NCBI RefSeq assembly: GCF_036324365.1
Contig: NZ_CP137080.1
Coordinates: 1,674,001 to 1,738,000, forward strand
Source of the DNA: Microbacterium limosum
Lineage (GTDB): Bacteria > Actinomycetota > Actinomycetes > Actinomycetales > Microbacteriaceae
Direction of reading: 5' to 3'
DNA: 64,000 bases
Under the pieces are notes generated by a model. It had not been told where the DNA came from and ran no database searches. It worked only from the letters and a program-made list of their open reading frames with translations. This document shows positions 6,924-18,692 of the stretch, one piece after another (position 1 is the stretch's first letter; every line of letters starts with the position of its first letter). Position numbers and translations under genes: made by a program.

Positions 6924-9701
6924 TCAGCGCTTCGCCGGCGTCAGCAGTACTCGTCGTGCCCCGCGACCGGCGCGCCAGAGCCACGCGCGCCCCGCTCCCG
7001 GCTGCGCCCAGGGCGGCAGATCCCGCTCGCCGAGCAGCGTCCGCAGCGCGTCGGGACAGCTCGCGTCGACGACGACCTGCCCCTCCGCGATCGTCCGCTG
7101 CAGGTCGCGCCAGTGCGCCTGCCAGTGCGCCGGCTCCCCCACCACGACACGGGGCGGATCCTCGGGCGCGGCGTCGCCGGATGCCGCGGCATCCGCGCGC
7201 AGGAGGACGGGGACCCCCGTGCCGGCCCATGCCTCCCGCAGCCGAGCCCGCACGCCGTGCGGATCGCGGGCGATCACGGCGGTGTGCCGAGCGGGCAGCC
7301 AGGCGGGCGGCTCCGGGGAGGCCTCCGCCTCCCCCGCGTCGTGCGGGGTCCACCCGAACTGCGTCTCGAGACCGTCGAGCATGCCGCGACCGGGCCCCCG
7401 CACAGAGAAGGAGTGTCCGTCGCCGCCGGCGGCGACGTGCTCGGCGCGCGAGGGGAAGCCGAGTACCGCCCTGCGCGGCAGGCCCTCGACAAGGCGGGCC
7501 ACAGCCCCGGACACGCGACGCGTCGTCAGCACGACGGTCGGGCCGCCGGTGCCCGCCCTGCGGATCAGCGCCTCGAGTCGATCCGTCAGCTCCGCGGCGT
7601 AGTCGTGTCCGAACCCGGCGAGCAGCCGGTCCACGTCGTCGACGAGGAGGAGCCGCGGAGGGTCGGTCGCCCCGCGCGCGACGGCGTCCCACGCGGCCTC
7701 GCCCGCCTGTGTCAGGATCGTCGCCTCGCGGCCGTGGGAGGCGACGAGGCGGAGGATCGCGCTCTTGCCGCTTCCGGCACCGCCGACGACGACGAGGCCG
7801 CGTTCGCCCATCCGGAGTCCGACCCCGAGCCGGGACTGCGCCGCGGGATCGTCGGCGATCCCGAGCGGGATCGTGTCCTCGCCCTGCGCCGGAAGCTCGC
7901 CCGCCCGGATGAGGGAGGGCAGGGGCGGCAGCCAGGACGCGCGGGGACGCTCCTGATGTGCCACCTCCGCGACCACCATCGCGAGGTCCTCGGCGACGGT
8001 CCGTGGTATCTGCGCGATCACCGGCGAGGAGTCGGCGGCGCGGCGGATCAGCGCGCGCCCCCGCGCTGCCTCACCGCCCGGGAGACGGGCCGCCGCGGGG
8101 GTGCCGAGCAGGGTGCGGCTGTCGGCGTCGTCGGCCGCGCGCAGCGCGATGCGCAAGGGGGCGTTCGCCAGGATGCCCTCTCGAACGACGCCGGTGACGC
8201 GCTGCGTTCCGAGGATGAGGTGGATGCCGAGGGCGCGCCCCCTCGCGGCGATGTCCGTGAAGACCCGCTGCAGGTCGGGCAGGTCGGACACGAGGGCGGC
8301 GAACTCGTCGACGACCACGACCAGCCGCGGCAGGAGCAGGCCCGCTTCGGCGATGTGGCGGACGCCCGCGCCCGCCAGGATGCGCTCGCGCCGCCGCATC
8401 TCCGCACGAAGGCTCGAGATGGCGCGATCCGCTCCATCGCCGTCGAGGTCGGTGATCACCCCGGTGACGTGCGGAAGCGCCGAAAGGGCCTCGAAGGAGA
8501 CTCCGCCCTTGAAATCGGCGAGGAGGAAGGTCACCTCGGTCGTCGTGTAGGCGCGGCACAGGCTCGTGATCCAGGTCGTCAGCAGCTCGGACTTGCCCGC
8601 CCCCGTCACCCCCGCGACGACCGCGTGCGGACCGTCGCCCACGAGATCGACGAGCACCGGCGTCCTTCCCATGCCGAGCGCTACGACCAGGCGACCGGGT
8701 ACCCCGACGCCGTCGGCACGCCACAAGTCCCTCACCGCAGCGACGGCCTCCGGGCTGCTCGGGTGGAGGGCGCGCGCACGAGCAGCCAGCGATGAGGCGA
8801 TGGCCGCGGCCTGTGCCGAGCCCAGCGCCTCGGGTTCGAGCGCCGCCGTCACCGTTCCGATCCGCAGCTCGGCGCGCAGGGGTGAGCCCGCCTCGATCAG
8901 CGCGGCGCATCGGGGGTCGAGTGCACCGGCCTCGTCATGCCAGGCGAGGACGACATCGCCCGAATCCTCGGCGCGCTCGCGGGGCGCGCCCAGACACAGG
9001 CGAAGCGCTCCTCCGTCGCCCTCCGTGTCATCGCCACGGTGCGGCAGTCGATCCACCCACCCCCATCCCTCGGGCGTCGTTCCCACGATCCGCAGTGCCC
9101 TGGGCGGGTGGATGAGGCAGAGCTGGATCAGCAGCGCCCGCGCGACCGCTTCCGCCAACGGCCCGGGCCCGCGCACCGCGAGGCCGTCGCGCCACGGCAC
9201 GGTGACGGGCGCGCGGCGCAGCACGTTCGCGTCCGCGCGCAGCCGGGCCGCGGCATCCCGACCCGCCGGGTCGCCGCCCACCGCGATCCCGCTCTCGCGG
9301 TCGCCGCGTCCCACGATCACGGTGGCGGCGCGTTCGGGCACCGGCCGCCAGACCTCGTCGGGCGCGCTCGCGAACCCCGCCACGTCGGGATGGCGCGCCT
9401 CGAGCGCCGTGCGACGACGCTCGAGCGAGGCGTCCAGCCGCTCGCGCAGCGATTGCAGGGCGAGGGCGTACTCCCTCTCGTGGCGTCGCCGCTCACGGCG
9501 GCGTGCACGCAGCGAATCGAGCAGCCCGCCCAGGGCGATCACCGGCCCGAGGACGGCGAACCACAGCGCGAACATCGATCCTGTGATCAGCCACAGGGCA
9601 ACGCCGCCGAGCACCGGGGCCAGGGAGGCCAGCACCGGCACGGCGGGCCGACGCGGTGACGGCGGCGCGACGGGAAGGGCGAAGACGTCATCGGTCAGCA
9701 T
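6924..9701 (-). CDS. EssC/FtsK-like secretion ATPase (type VII-like)
   Basis: A 925-aa membrane ATPase of the FtsK/SpoIIIE superfamily. Two hydrophobic helices lie at about residues 22-62, followed by an Arg-rich coiled segment and a region without a P-loop. Two ATPase modules then follow. The first has GVTGAGKSE (about 365), DFKGGVSFE, Walker B VVVVDEFAAL and GTQR. The second has GGAGSGKSA (about 643) and LLLVDDVDR. This arrangement resembles EccC/EssC motors of type VII secretion, but no N-terminal FHA domain, no WXG100 substrate gene and no other ESX core gene is in the window. A PP2C gene lies 57 nt upstream on the same strand and may be co-transcribed. Confidence 0.85.
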   Translation of the reverse strand: MLTDDVFALPVAPPSPRRPAVPVLASLAPVLGGVALWLITGSMFALWFAVLGPVIALGGLLDSLRARRRERRRHEREYALALQSLRERLDASLERRRTALEARHPDVAGFASAPDEVWRPVPERAATVIVGRGDRESGIAVGGDPAGRDAAARLRADANVLRRAPVTVPWRDGLAVRGPGPLAEAVARALLIQLCLIHPPRALRIVGTTPEGWGWVDRLPHRGDDTEGDGGALRLCLGAPRERAEDSGDVVLAWHDEAGALDPRCAALIEAGSPLRAELRIGTVTAALEPEALGSAQAAAIASSLAARARALHPSSPEAVAAVRDLWRADGVGVPGRLVVALGMGRTPVLVDLVGDGPHAVVAGVTGAGKSELLTTWITSLCRAYTTTEVTFLLADFKGGVSFEALSALPHVTGVITDLDGDGADRAISSLRAEMRRRERILAGAGVRHIAEAGLLLPRLVVVVDEFAALVSDLPDLQRVFTDIAARGRALGIHLILGTQRVTGVVREGILANAPLRIALRAADDADSRTLLGTPAAARLPGGEAARGRALIRRAADSSPVIAQIPRTVAEDLAMVVAEVAHQERPRASWLPPLPSLIRAGELPAQGEDTIPLGIADDPAAQSRLGVGLRMGERGLVVVGGAGSGKSAILRLVASHGREATILTQAGEAAWDAVARGATDPPRLLLVDDVDRLLAGFGHDYAAELTDRLEALIRRAGTGGPTVVLTTRRVSGAVARLVEGLPRRAVLGFPSRAEHVAAGGDGHSFSVRGPGRGMLDGLETQFGWTPHDAGEAEASPEPPAWLPARHTAVIARDPHGVRARLREAWAGTGVPVLLRADAAASGDAAPEDPPRVVVGEPAHWQAHWRDLQRTIAEGQVVVDASCPDALRTLLGERDLPPWAQPGAGRAWLWRAGRGARRVLLTPAKR

Positions 9702-9758
9702 CCCGCCAGTACATCCCGCCCCGCGCCGCGGGAATGCGGTCGTGGCGCGAAGGCGGGG

Positions 9759-10643
9759 TCAGCGGGCGAGAATCGGCTCTGTGGAGGAGCCGTCGTCGCG
9801 CGGGCCGCGACGCGCGGCCGTGTCGGTGTCGGCTTCGGCGTCGCCGGCGCGGTGGCCCGTGCGCTCGACATTGAGGACGATGACCGTGATGTTGTCGCGC
9901 CCGCCGTTGTCCAGAGCCGCCGCGAGCATCGCCTCGACGGCCGCCTTGGGATCGCGGTTCTCGGCGAGGAAGTGCCGGATGCCGTAGTCGGTGAGCTCCT
10001 TCGTCAGACCGTCCGAGCAGATGACGAAGCGGTCGCCGTCGACGACGTCGAGGCGTACGTAATCGGGCTGCACGCTCTCGCTCGGCCCGACGGCCCGTGT
10101 GATGACGTTCCCGTACGGATGGTTCTCCGCCTCTTCGGGGCTCAGGCGTCCCGCCGCGACGAGCTCCTGCACCACCGAGTGGTCCGTCGTGACCTGGACG
10201 AGCGAGTCGTCGCGCAGCAGGTAGACACGGGAGTCGCCGATGTTGAGCGTGACCCAGGTGGGCTCGGCCCCGCTCTGATCGAGGAACATGCCGGTCACGG
10301 TGGTCCCCGTGCCGTCGTCGGTGGCCTGGGGGTGGGAGAGGATGTCCTTGACCGCCTTCGCCAGCGCCCGCTCGATGGTCTTCACCGACACCTTGCCGTC
10401 CCGCACGACGGCTCCCAGCCGGTCGATCGTGCTCGCGCTGGCGATCTCGCCCCCGAGGTGCCCACCCATCCCGTCGGCGACGATGAACAGGGGGAAATCG
10501 GCGAGCACGGCGTCCTGGTTCTGGTCTCGCCTCACTCCGCGGTGCGTCACGGCGGCCCACGACAGCGTCAGTTCGCCGCCCCCGCTCAGGGGCAGCGTTC
10601 GCCGGTCGGCGGATGCTGCGGTGTCGGTGTCGGTATCGGACAA
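9759..10643 (-). CDS. PP2C-family Ser/Thr protein phosphatase
   Basis: A 294-aa metal-dependent phosphatase. The family motifs appear in order: THRGVRRDQNQDA near residues 33-45, VADGMGGHLGG, GTTVTG, NIGDSRVYLL, DHSVVQEL, ICSDGLTKEL, and GGRDNITVIV near the C-terminus. The Asp residues supply the two-metal centre. No transmembrane segment is seen, so it is cytoplasmic like PstP-related phosphatases that oppose Ser/Thr kinases. No kinase is nearby; the adjacent downstream gene is the FtsK/EssC-like ATPase. The short Asp/Thr-rich N- and C-terminal tails resemble each other (DTDTDTAA, ADTDTAA). Confidence 0.92.
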   Translation of the reverse strand: MSDTDTDTAASADRRTLPLSGGGELTLSWAAVTHRGVRRDQNQDAVLADFPLFIVADGMGGHLGGEIASASTIDRLGAVVRDGKVSVKTIERALAKAVKDILSHPQATDDGTGTTVTGMFLDQSGAEPTWVTLNIGDSRVYLLRDDSLVQVTTDHSVVQELVAAGRLSPEEAENHPYGNVITRAVGPSESVQPDYVRLDVVDGDRFVICSDGLTKELTDYGIRHFLAENRDPKAAVEAMLAAALDNGGRDNITVIVLNVERTGHRAGDAEADTDTAARRGPRDDGSSTEPILAR

Positions 10644-10722
10644 GCCGTTCGTCCCTCTCGTGGGCGTCTGCGTGCGCCGTCGGCAACACCGGCGACGGGC
10701 GCTCCCATTCTAGTCGGACCGC

Positions 10723-10751
10723 ACGCCCCTGCCCCGGGGGAGCAGGGGCGT
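10723..10751 (-). terminator. Hairpin between aldo/keto reductase and PP2C genes
   Basis: Perfect 10-bp inverted repeat (10723-10732 with 10742-10751) and a 9-nt loop, in the gap between the two minus-strand genes. Together with the hairpin at 10770 it likely ends the reductase transcript. Confidence 0.6.
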
Positions 10752-10769
10752 CCCTCCGGGGCCGGACGT

Positions 10770-10790
10770 GCGTTCGCTCAGAGCGAACGC
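10770..10790 (-). terminator. Hairpin directly after aldo/keto reductase stop
   Basis: A perfect 9-bp stem with a 3-nt loop starts 4 nt past the stop codon of the reductase gene. No T-run follows. Confidence 0.55.
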
Positions 10791-10793
10791 TGG

Positions 10794-11777
10794 TCAGCCG
10801 GCCGCGGGGTCGGCGGGCAGCGGCAGTATGCCGTCGATCGCGTCCAGGTCGTCCGCCGTGGGCGTCCAGGATGCCGCGGCGGCGTTCTGGCGGATCTGAT
10901 CCGGGGTCGTCGCGCCCGCGATGACGCTCGCGAGAGCGGGCTGCGCGAGGAGCCACCCGAACGTCGCCTGGAGCATCGTGATGCCGCGTTCGTCGCAGAA
11001 TCGCGCGTACGCCTCCAGCGCGTCCCACGGCGCGTCGCGCCACACGTGCGGGCGCTGGCGCATGATGCGGCTGTCCTCGGGTCCGCCCTCGCGGGCGAAC
11101 TTGCCGGTGAGGAGGCCGTTGTGGAGCGGGAAGAACGGGAGGAACCCGACTCCCGAGGCACGCGCCGCCGGAATCACCTCGCGCTCCGCCGCCCGGGCGA
11201 GCAGGCTGTACTGGTTCTGGGCGGAGATGAAGCGCTCCGCACCGCGGGCGCGCGCGACGGCGTCCGCCTGCGCCAACTGCCACCCGGACAGGTTGGAGTG
11301 CCCGATGTAGCGCACCTTCCCCTCCCGGACGAGCTCGGTGAGGGCGTCGAGGGTCTCCTCGATGGGCGTCTCGGGGTCGGGCGTGTGCAGCTGGTAGAGA
11401 TCGATCCAGTCGGTGCGCAGGCGGCGGAGCGAGGCTTCGACCGCGGCACGCACGTAGGCGCGCGACCCTTTGGATGCCGTGCTGGACACTCCCCCGGGGA
11501 TCTGCGAGTGCCCGAACTTCGTGGCCACGACGAAGCGGTCACGCCGACCTTGCAGCGCGGCCCCCATCAGTGTCTCCGAGAGCCCGGGCTCCTTGCCGTA
11601 GACGTCGGCGGTGTCCAGGAAGGTGACCCCGGCATCCAGTGCGGCATCCAGCACGTCGCGCGTGCCCTCGAGCGTCTCGCTGTGGGTCCCCGCGCGCCCG
11701 AAGTTGTTGCAGCCGAGGCCGATCGCGCTGACGAGAAGTCCGGATGCGCCGACGCGGCGCTGGGGCATATCGGTCAT
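10794..11777 (-). CDS. Aldo/keto reductase
   Basis: A 327-aa NADPH-dependent oxidoreductase with the (beta/alpha)8 AKR pattern. It has LGLGCNNFGR near residue 20, the catalytic Asp/Tyr block DTADVYGKEPGLSETLMG (about 55-73), the catalytic Lys in VATKFG, DLYQLHTPDPETPIEE, and FFPLHNGLLTGKF. The Gln-Asn pair SAQNQYSLLAR and a C-terminal SVIAGATTPDQIRQNAAAA cofactor loop place it near YghZ/Kv-beta-like AKRs. Substrate unknown. The start ATG follows a TAGCGT -10 box by 6 nt, with no separate ribosome site. Confidence 0.9.
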   Translation of the reverse strand: MTDMPQRRVGASGLLVSAIGLGCNNFGRAGTHSETLEGTRDVLDAALDAGVTFLDTADVYGKEPGLSETLMGAALQGRRDRFVVATKFGHSQIPGGVSSTASKGSRAYVRAAVEASLRRLRTDWIDLYQLHTPDPETPIEETLDALTELVREGKVRYIGHSNLSGWQLAQADAVARARGAERFISAQNQYSLLARAAEREVIPAARASGVGFLPFFPLHNGLLTGKFAREGGPEDSRIMRQRPHVWRDAPWDALEAYARFCDERGITMLQATFGWLLAQPALASVIAGATTPDQIRQNAAAASWTPTADDLDAIDGILPLPADPAAG

Positions 11778-11783
11778 GCCTCC

Positions 11784-11789
11784 ACGCTA
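11784..11789 (-). promoter_or_regulatory. -10 box (TAGCGT) of the aldo/keto reductase gene
   Basis: Read on the minus strand, TAGCGT is separated by GGAGGC (6 nt) from the ATG at 11777. The spacer could serve as a very short leader or the mRNA could be leaderless. Confidence 0.45.
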
Positions 11790-11811
11790 CCGAGCTTCCC
11801 GCCGGACGACG

Positions 11812-11845
11812 ACGGCCGGCACCTCCTGGAGGAGGCGCCGGCCGT
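11812..11845 (-). terminator. Terminator of the DUF5684 gene
   Basis: Inverted repeat 11812-11826 with 11831-11845: a 9-bp GC-rich outer stem, one A-C mismatch and a 5-bp inner stem closing a TGGA loop. It lies 30 nt after the DUF5684 stop and upstream of the reductase promoter. Confidence 0.7.
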
Positions 11846-11874
11846 GACGAGCGCACCGGTTCGATGCGCTCCCG

Positions 11875-12603
11875 TCAGACGCGGGGGCTGTTCGGATCGT
11901 CGGAAGCCCCGGCATCCGTCGTGCCCGCCGGAGGCGCGGGCGGGGCGGCGGGCGGCTGGGGCGCCGCGGGCGGCGGATACGCGGCCGCGGAGGGCGCGGA
12001 CGTCGGTGCGGATGCGCCGGCGGCGTACCCGGGCGAGGCGGGCGGCGCCGAGACGCCGCCGGCGGAGGCCTGGGCGGGGACGCCCTCCCAGACGGTTCTG
12101 TCGGCGAGGAAGGAGTTGCCCGCCCACGGGGCCGGGGCCACCGCGGAGTTCCAGCGCGACTGACCGAACGCGAGGATCGCGAGCCAGATGAGCGTGCCGA
12201 GTCCCGGGATGAGCCAGAGCAGCAGCAGGTACCACTCGTGTCCGAGCTTGAGGCCCACGCGCCATCCGACCATGACGGCGACGGCGAGGGCGACGAGCGA
12301 GAGCAGCCAGCCGATGATCGGCACCTGACCGAGCACGCTGGCGGCGACGATGGCGCCGAGCATGACCCACGGCGATACGTCGCCCAGTTTGGCGAGGATC
12401 ATCGAGTTGTAGACGGGCACCCATGCGCGCCACTTGCCCTGCACGCCGGCCTTCTCGAAGATCTTCATCAGCAGGAACGACCCGATGATGTACCCGGCGA
12501 AGATCAGGATCAGCAGGATCGGCAGAACGATGAGCAGGAAGGCGATGGCGGCTCCCGCCCCACCGTCGTTGTAGGCCTCGGCCACGGTGAAGTCTCCCTT
12601 CAC
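11875..12603 (-). CDS. DUF5684 membrane protein with Ala/Pro-rich tail
   Basis: About 242 aa from GTG 12603. The N-terminal two thirds contain roughly four hydrophobic helices in the DUF5684 pattern (MKIFEKAGVQGKWRAWVPVYN after the first helix, then PIIGWLLSLVALAVAVMVGWRVG and WLIPGLGTLIWLAILAFG). The last 80 residues are a low-complexity Ala/Pro/Ser tail, probably cytoplasmic and unstructured. Function of the family is unknown. The start is uncertain: the open frame continues to 12675, but the residues before GTG 12603 are not hydrophobic or family-like. It is monocistronic, with a strong terminator after it. Confidence 0.75.
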   Translation of the reverse strand: MKGDFTVAEAYNDGGAGAAIAFLLIVLPILLILIFAGYIIGSFLLMKIFEKAGVQGKWRAWVPVYNSMILAKLGDVSPWVMLGAIVAASVLGQVPIIGWLLSLVALAVAVMVGWRVGLKLGHEWYLLLLWLIPGLGTLIWLAILAFGQSRWNSAVAPAPWAGNSFLADRTVWEGVPAQASAGGVSAPPASPGYAAGASAPTSAPSAAAYPPPAAPQPPAAPPAPPAGTTDAGASDDPNSPRV

Positions 12604-12708
12604 GTCAGCCCCGCCGGCCACAGTGGCCACGCGGGACGCGGGCGTCTCCCGCGCCACAATGCTAGCGATACACACGGCTTCTTCGCAGGAAACGCCCAGC
12701 CCGGTGTG

Positions 12709-13464
12709 TCATACGACGAGATGCCACACCCGCGGGTCGGGCGTGCGTCGGAGATCCACCCGCGCCGCCGCGGCCCACGCCAACAGATCCTCCCCCGACG
12801 CGATCACGGGCGCGTTCTTCGCGAGAGCCCGCACCAGCTCGCCCTTCGCGCGCTTGTTGAAGTGGTTGAGCGCCCGCGCCCCCGTACCGGATCCGTCGTC
12901 CGACACCACCCGGATGTATGCCGACGCGGCCGCCGGGGGCACCGGACCCAGCGCGACATAGGCCTCCGACCGCAGGTCCAGGACGAACGGCGCGTCGACC
13001 GCGGTCAGCGCCTGCGTCACGGGACCCACCCAGGCACGACGAAGCGGCGGCACGCCGGGAAGGGATGCGCCCGCGGCGAGTCGGTATGAGGGGATGCCGT
13101 CCAGGACGCCGACGGGTCCGAAGGGCGCCGTGTGGATGAGCGCGTGCCGACCGAGCCAGGCGCGTTCGGCGTCGCCGAGCGTGCCGGCGTCGAGGGCGTC
13201 GAACAGCACGCCCGTGTACCGGTCCATCGCGGGCATCGTCGCCGCCGAGCGCAGCCCCGCGTTCACGGCGATTTGATCGCGCTGCCGCGGCCCGAGCTTG
13301 AGGACCCGCGCCGCGTCATCCGGTCGCGCCGAAAGGGCGACCAGCGCGGCGACGACGTCCTCGCGCACGGCGTGCAGGCTCGGCAGCGCCAGCCCATCCA
13401 GCGCCAGGGCGGGCCCTTCGCCTCCGACGCGCTTCGTCTCCGACGGCGGCAGGAGTATGAGCAC
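12709..13464 (-). CDS. yaaA: YaaA/DUF328 family peroxide-stress protein
   Basis: A 251-aa cytoplasmic protein from GTG 13464, which has an AGGGGAGA ribosome site in front of it (an in-frame GTG at 13479 does not). It opens with the family signature VLILLPPSETK, followed by RYTGVLFDALDAGTL, APFGPVGVLDGIPSYRL, DLRSEAYVAL and a C-terminal HFNKRAKGELVRAL. In E. coli YaaA lowers free iron during hydrogen peroxide stress; the biochemical activity is DNA binding in some reports. It sits directly downstream of the ATP synthase operon but behind a very strong terminator, so it is probably expressed on its own. Confidence 0.88.
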   Translation of the reverse strand: MLILLPPSETKRVGGEGPALALDGLALPSLHAVREDVVAALVALSARPDDAARVLKLGPRQRDQIAVNAGLRSAATMPAMDRYTGVLFDALDAGTLGDAERAWLGRHALIHTAPFGPVGVLDGIPSYRLAAGASLPGVPPLRRAWVGPVTQALTAVDAPFVLDLRSEAYVALGPVPPAAASAYIRVVSDDGSGTGARALNHFNKRAKGELVRALAKNAPVIASGEDLLAWAAAARVDLRRTPDPRVWHLVV

Positions 13465-13481
13465 GGTGTCTCCCCTCACGT

Positions 13482-13517
13482 CGAACGCCGGCGGACCCGT
13501 TGGTCCGCCGGCGTTCG
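13482..13517 (-). terminator. Terminator of the ATP synthase operon
   Basis: Perfect 16-bp inverted repeat (13482-13497 with 13502-13517) and a 4-nt loop, 12 nt after the atpC stop codon. It is the longest perfect stem noticed in the window and lies just upstream of the yaaA ribosome site. Confidence 0.88.
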
Positions 13518-13529
13518 AGGTGGTCTTCG

Positions 13530-13790
13530 TCAGGCGATGAGTGCGGCGTTCCCTGCGACGATCGTCAAGGTGTCGGCCTCCATCGAGAGGAAGCCGTCCT
13601 GCGCGTTGGCGAGGATCTTCGACCCGTCGGAGGTCGTGATGCGAACCTGGCCTTCAGCCAGGATCGCCAGCACGGGCTCGTGGCCGGGCATGAATCCGAT
13701 CTCGCCCTCCACGGTCTTCGCGATCACGAGGGACGCGTCTCCGGTCCAGACCTCGGCATCGGCCGAGACCAGGCTGACCTTCAGCGGCAT
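13530..13790 (-). CDS. atpC: ATP synthase F1 epsilon subunit (short form)
   Basis: An 86-aa protein corresponding to the N-terminal beta-sandwich of epsilon, which couples the gamma shaft to the c-ring. Recognisable blocks: VSLVSADAEVWTGDASLVIAKTVEGEIGFMPGHEPVLAIL and the following strand. The C-terminal two-helix domain present in about 130-aa epsilon subunits, which inhibits ATP hydrolysis, is absent. The gene starts 3 nt after atpD and ends the operon. Confidence 0.93.
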   Translation of the reverse strand: MPLKVSLVSADAEVWTGDASLVIAKTVEGEIGFMPGHEPVLAILAEGQVRITTSDGSKILANAQDGFLSMEADTLTIVAGNAALIA

Positions 13791-13792
13791 GA

Positions 13793-16170
<2,378 letters not shown>

Positions 16171-16192
16171 GGTTTCGCTGTCGCGTCTCTCC

Positions 16193-17833
16193 TCAGCCCC
16201 GGCGGCCCTTGACGATGCGCTCCTGGTGGATGTCTTCCGCGTCGGCGGCGTGCACGTCCTCCCTGCCGGGAGCGACCAGGCTCTGTCCCTCGCCCGCCTG
16301 GAACTCCAGCGCGAAGGCATCCACCTGCTTCTCGAGCTCGGCGACGGTGTCATCGTCCAGGACGTTGGTCGTGCGCAGGGTGTCGAGGATCTGCGTGTGA
16401 CGACGCAGGTGGTCGAGCAGCTCGCGTTCGAAGCGCAGCACGTCCTCGACGGCGACGTCGTCGAGCTTGCCGTTGGTGCCTGCCCAGATCGAGACGACCT
16501 GCTCCTCGACGGGGTACGGCGAGTACTGCGGCTGCTTGAGCAGCTCGGTCAGGCGGGCACCGCGCGCCAGCTGGCGACGGGATGCCGCGTCCAGGTCGCT
16601 CGCGAACATCGCGAACGCCTCGAGCGAGCGGTACTGGGCGAGCTCGAGCTTGAGCGTTCCCGAGACCTTCTTGATCGACTTGACCTGTGCGTCGCCGCCG
16701 ACTCGCGAGACGGAGATGCCCACGTCGACCGCGGGGCGCTGGTTGGCGTTGAAGAGGTCGGACTGCAGGAAGATCTGTCCGTCCGTGATCGAGATGACGT
16801 TGGTCGGGATGTACGCCGAGACGTCGTTCGCCTTGGTCTCGATGATGGGCAGACCCGTCATCGACCCGGCGCCCAGTTCGTCGGAGAGCTTCGCGCAGCG
16901 CTCCAGCAGACGGGAGTGCAGGTAGAAGACGTCACCGGGGTATGCCTCGCGGCCCGGCGGGCGGCGCAGCAGCAGCGACACGGCACGGTAGGCCTCGGCC
17001 TGCTTCGACAGGTCGTCGAAGATGATCAGGACGTGCTTGCCGCCGTACATCCAGTGCTGGCCGATGGCCGAACCGGTGTAGGGGGCGAGGTACTTGAAGC
17101 CCGCGGGGTCGGATGCCGGAGCGGCGACGATCGTCGTGTACTCCATCGCGCCGGCGTCCTCGAGCGCACCCTTCACGGAGGCGATCGTCGAGCCCTTCTG
17201 GCCGATGGCGACGTAGATGCAGCGCACCTGCTTCTCGGGGTCGCCCGACGCCCAGTTGTCCTTCTGGTTGATGATCGTGTCGATCGCGATCGCGGTCTTG
17301 CCGGTCTGGCGGTCGCCGATGATCAGCTGCCGCTGACCGCGGCCGACCGGGATCATCGCGTCGATGGCCTTGATGCCGGTCTGCATCGGCTCGTGCACGC
17401 TCTTGCGCTGCATGACGCCGGGCGCCTGCAGCTCGAGGGCACGACGCCCCTCGATCTCGATGGCGCCGAGACCGTCGATCGGGTTGCCGAGCGGGTCTAC
17501 GACGCGGCCGAGATAGCCGTCGCCGACACCCACCGAGAGCACCTCGCCGGTGCGGGTGACTTCCTGCCCCGCCTCGATGCCCGAGAACTCGCCGAGGACG
17601 ACGACGCCGATCTCGTGCTCGTCGAGGTTCTGGGCGAGGCCCTGCGTGCCGTCCGCGAAGGTGACGAGCTCGTTCGCCATGACGCCGGGCAGTCCCTCGA
17701 CGTGGGCGATCCCGTCGGCCGCGTCCACGACGGTGCCGACCTCGGTCGCTGCCGCGCCGGTCGGCTCGTACGCCGCGACGAATTCCTTCAGCGCGTCACG
17801 GATGACGTCGGGGCTGATCGATAGTTCTGCCAT
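16193..17833 (-). CDS. atpA: ATP synthase F1 alpha subunit
   Basis: A 546-aa nucleotide-binding, non-catalytic subunit. It has the P-loop GDRQTGKTA, the [13 protein letters not shown] block, and [48 protein letters not shown] 17833 (MAELSISP) is the normal family start; 12 extra upstream codons exist in frame. A 70-nt gap separates it from atpH. Confidence 0.99.
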   Translation of the reverse strand: MAELSISPDVIRDALKEFVAAYEPTGAAATEVGTVVDAADGIAHVEGLPGVMANELVTFADGTQGLAQNLDEHEIGVVVLGEFSGIEAGQEVTRTGEVLSVGVGDGYLGRVVDPLGNPIDGLGAIEIEGRRALELQAPGVMQRKSVHEPMQTGIKAIDAMIPVGRGQRQLIIGDRQTGKTAIAIDTIINQKDNWASGDPEKQVRCIYVAIGQKGSTIASVKGALEDAGAMEYTTIVAAPASDPAGFKYLAPYTGSAIGQHWMYGGKHVLIIFDDLSKQAEAYRAVSLLLRRPPGREAYPGDVFYLHSRLLERCAKLSDELGAGSMTGLPIIETKANDVSAYIPTNVISITDGQIFLQSDLFNANQRPAVDVGISVSRVGGDAQVKSIKKVSGTLKLELAQYRSLEAFAMFASDLDAASRRQLARGARLTELLKQPQYSPYPVEEQVVSIWAGTNGKLDDVAVEDVLRFERELLDHLRRHTQILDTLRTTNVLDDDTVAELEKQVDAFALEFQAGEGQSLVAPGREDVHAADAEDIHQERIVKGRRG

Positions 17834-17903
17834 TGTCTTCCTTCGTGTTGTGAAGCCTTGCGGCTCCAAGCTTCCGCTCCCGAAGTCGCGGGAAATCTAG
17901 GGG

Positions 17904-18692
17904 TCAGCCGGCCAGGCGGTGGCGCAGCTCGGCGAGGCGCGAGGCCACCGACGCGTCGATGACGTCGTCGGCGATCTGCACACGGATCCCACCGATCACG
18001 GCGGGGTCCACCACGGTGTTGAGGGACACCTCACGGCCGTACTTCGCCGACAGGAGCGACGCCAGACGCCCCGCCTGCGAACGCGAGAGCGGCGAAGCCG
18101 ACACGACCGTCGCCACCGTGCGATTGCGCTGGTCGGAGACGATGCGAAGCGCCCGGCTCAGCAGCTGGCGCACGCGGCGCTCACCCGGCTGCTGCACGAG
18201 CGAGGAGACCACGAGTGCGGTCGCGGCCCCGGCGCGCCCACCCAGGAGGGTGTCGACCAGCGCGCCCTTCGCGTCCGGCGAGCCCAGGCGGCTGCCGAGC
18301 GCGAGCTCGAGCTGCGGGTTCGCGGCGATGGTGCGGATGAACGCGAACAGCTCACCCTCGAGGTCGGTGCTCGGCGCCGCGATGGAGGCGCTGCGGACCG
18401 CGAGCTCCTCGATCCCGTCGACGAGATCCGCCGCGTTGGACCAGCGCTGCTCCACGGCGGTCTTCACGAGGGAGACCGCCGCCGGCGAAAGCGAGCCGAA
18501 GACGTCGTCGACGAGCTTCGCCCGCGCGGCCGCCGGCGCGGCCGGGTCGGCAAGCGCGCCGCTCAGGTGGGACGATCCGCCCACGACGCGCGCGATGGCG
18601 AACAGCTCGCTCGCCACCTGCAGGTCGATCCCCTCGGTGCTCGCGAGCCCGCGGTTGCTGACCTCCAGGGCCTGAGTGGTCGCGCTTCCCAT
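17904..18692 (-). CDS. atpH: ATP synthase F1 delta subunit
   Basis: A 262-aa peripheral-stalk subunit (OSCP homolog) that links subunit b to the alpha/beta head. The N-terminal helical half and the C-terminal block DPAVIGGIRVQIADDVIDASVASRLAEL are visible. At 262 residues it is longer than E. coli delta (177) but not fused to b as in mycobacteria. Its ATG overlaps the TAA of atpF by one base. Confidence 0.96.
   Translation of the reverse strand: MGSATTQALEVSNRGLASTEGIDLQVASELFAIARVVGGSSHLSGALADPAAPAAARAKLVDDVFGSLSPAAVSLVKTAVEQRWSNAADLVDGIEELAVRSASIAAPSTDLEGELFAFIRTIAANPQLELALGSRLGSPDAKGALVDTLLGGRAGAATALVVSSLVQQPGERRVRQLLSRALRIVSDQRNRTVATVVSASPLSRSQAGRLASLLSAKYGREVSLNTVVDPAVIGGIRVQIADDVIDASVASRLAELRHRLAG

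Noticed and set aside
5743..7692. Upstream extension of the osmC frame to 806 residues
   Set aside because: It is antisense to the asparaginase and ATPase genes and has no family features; only the last 156 residues are OsmC.
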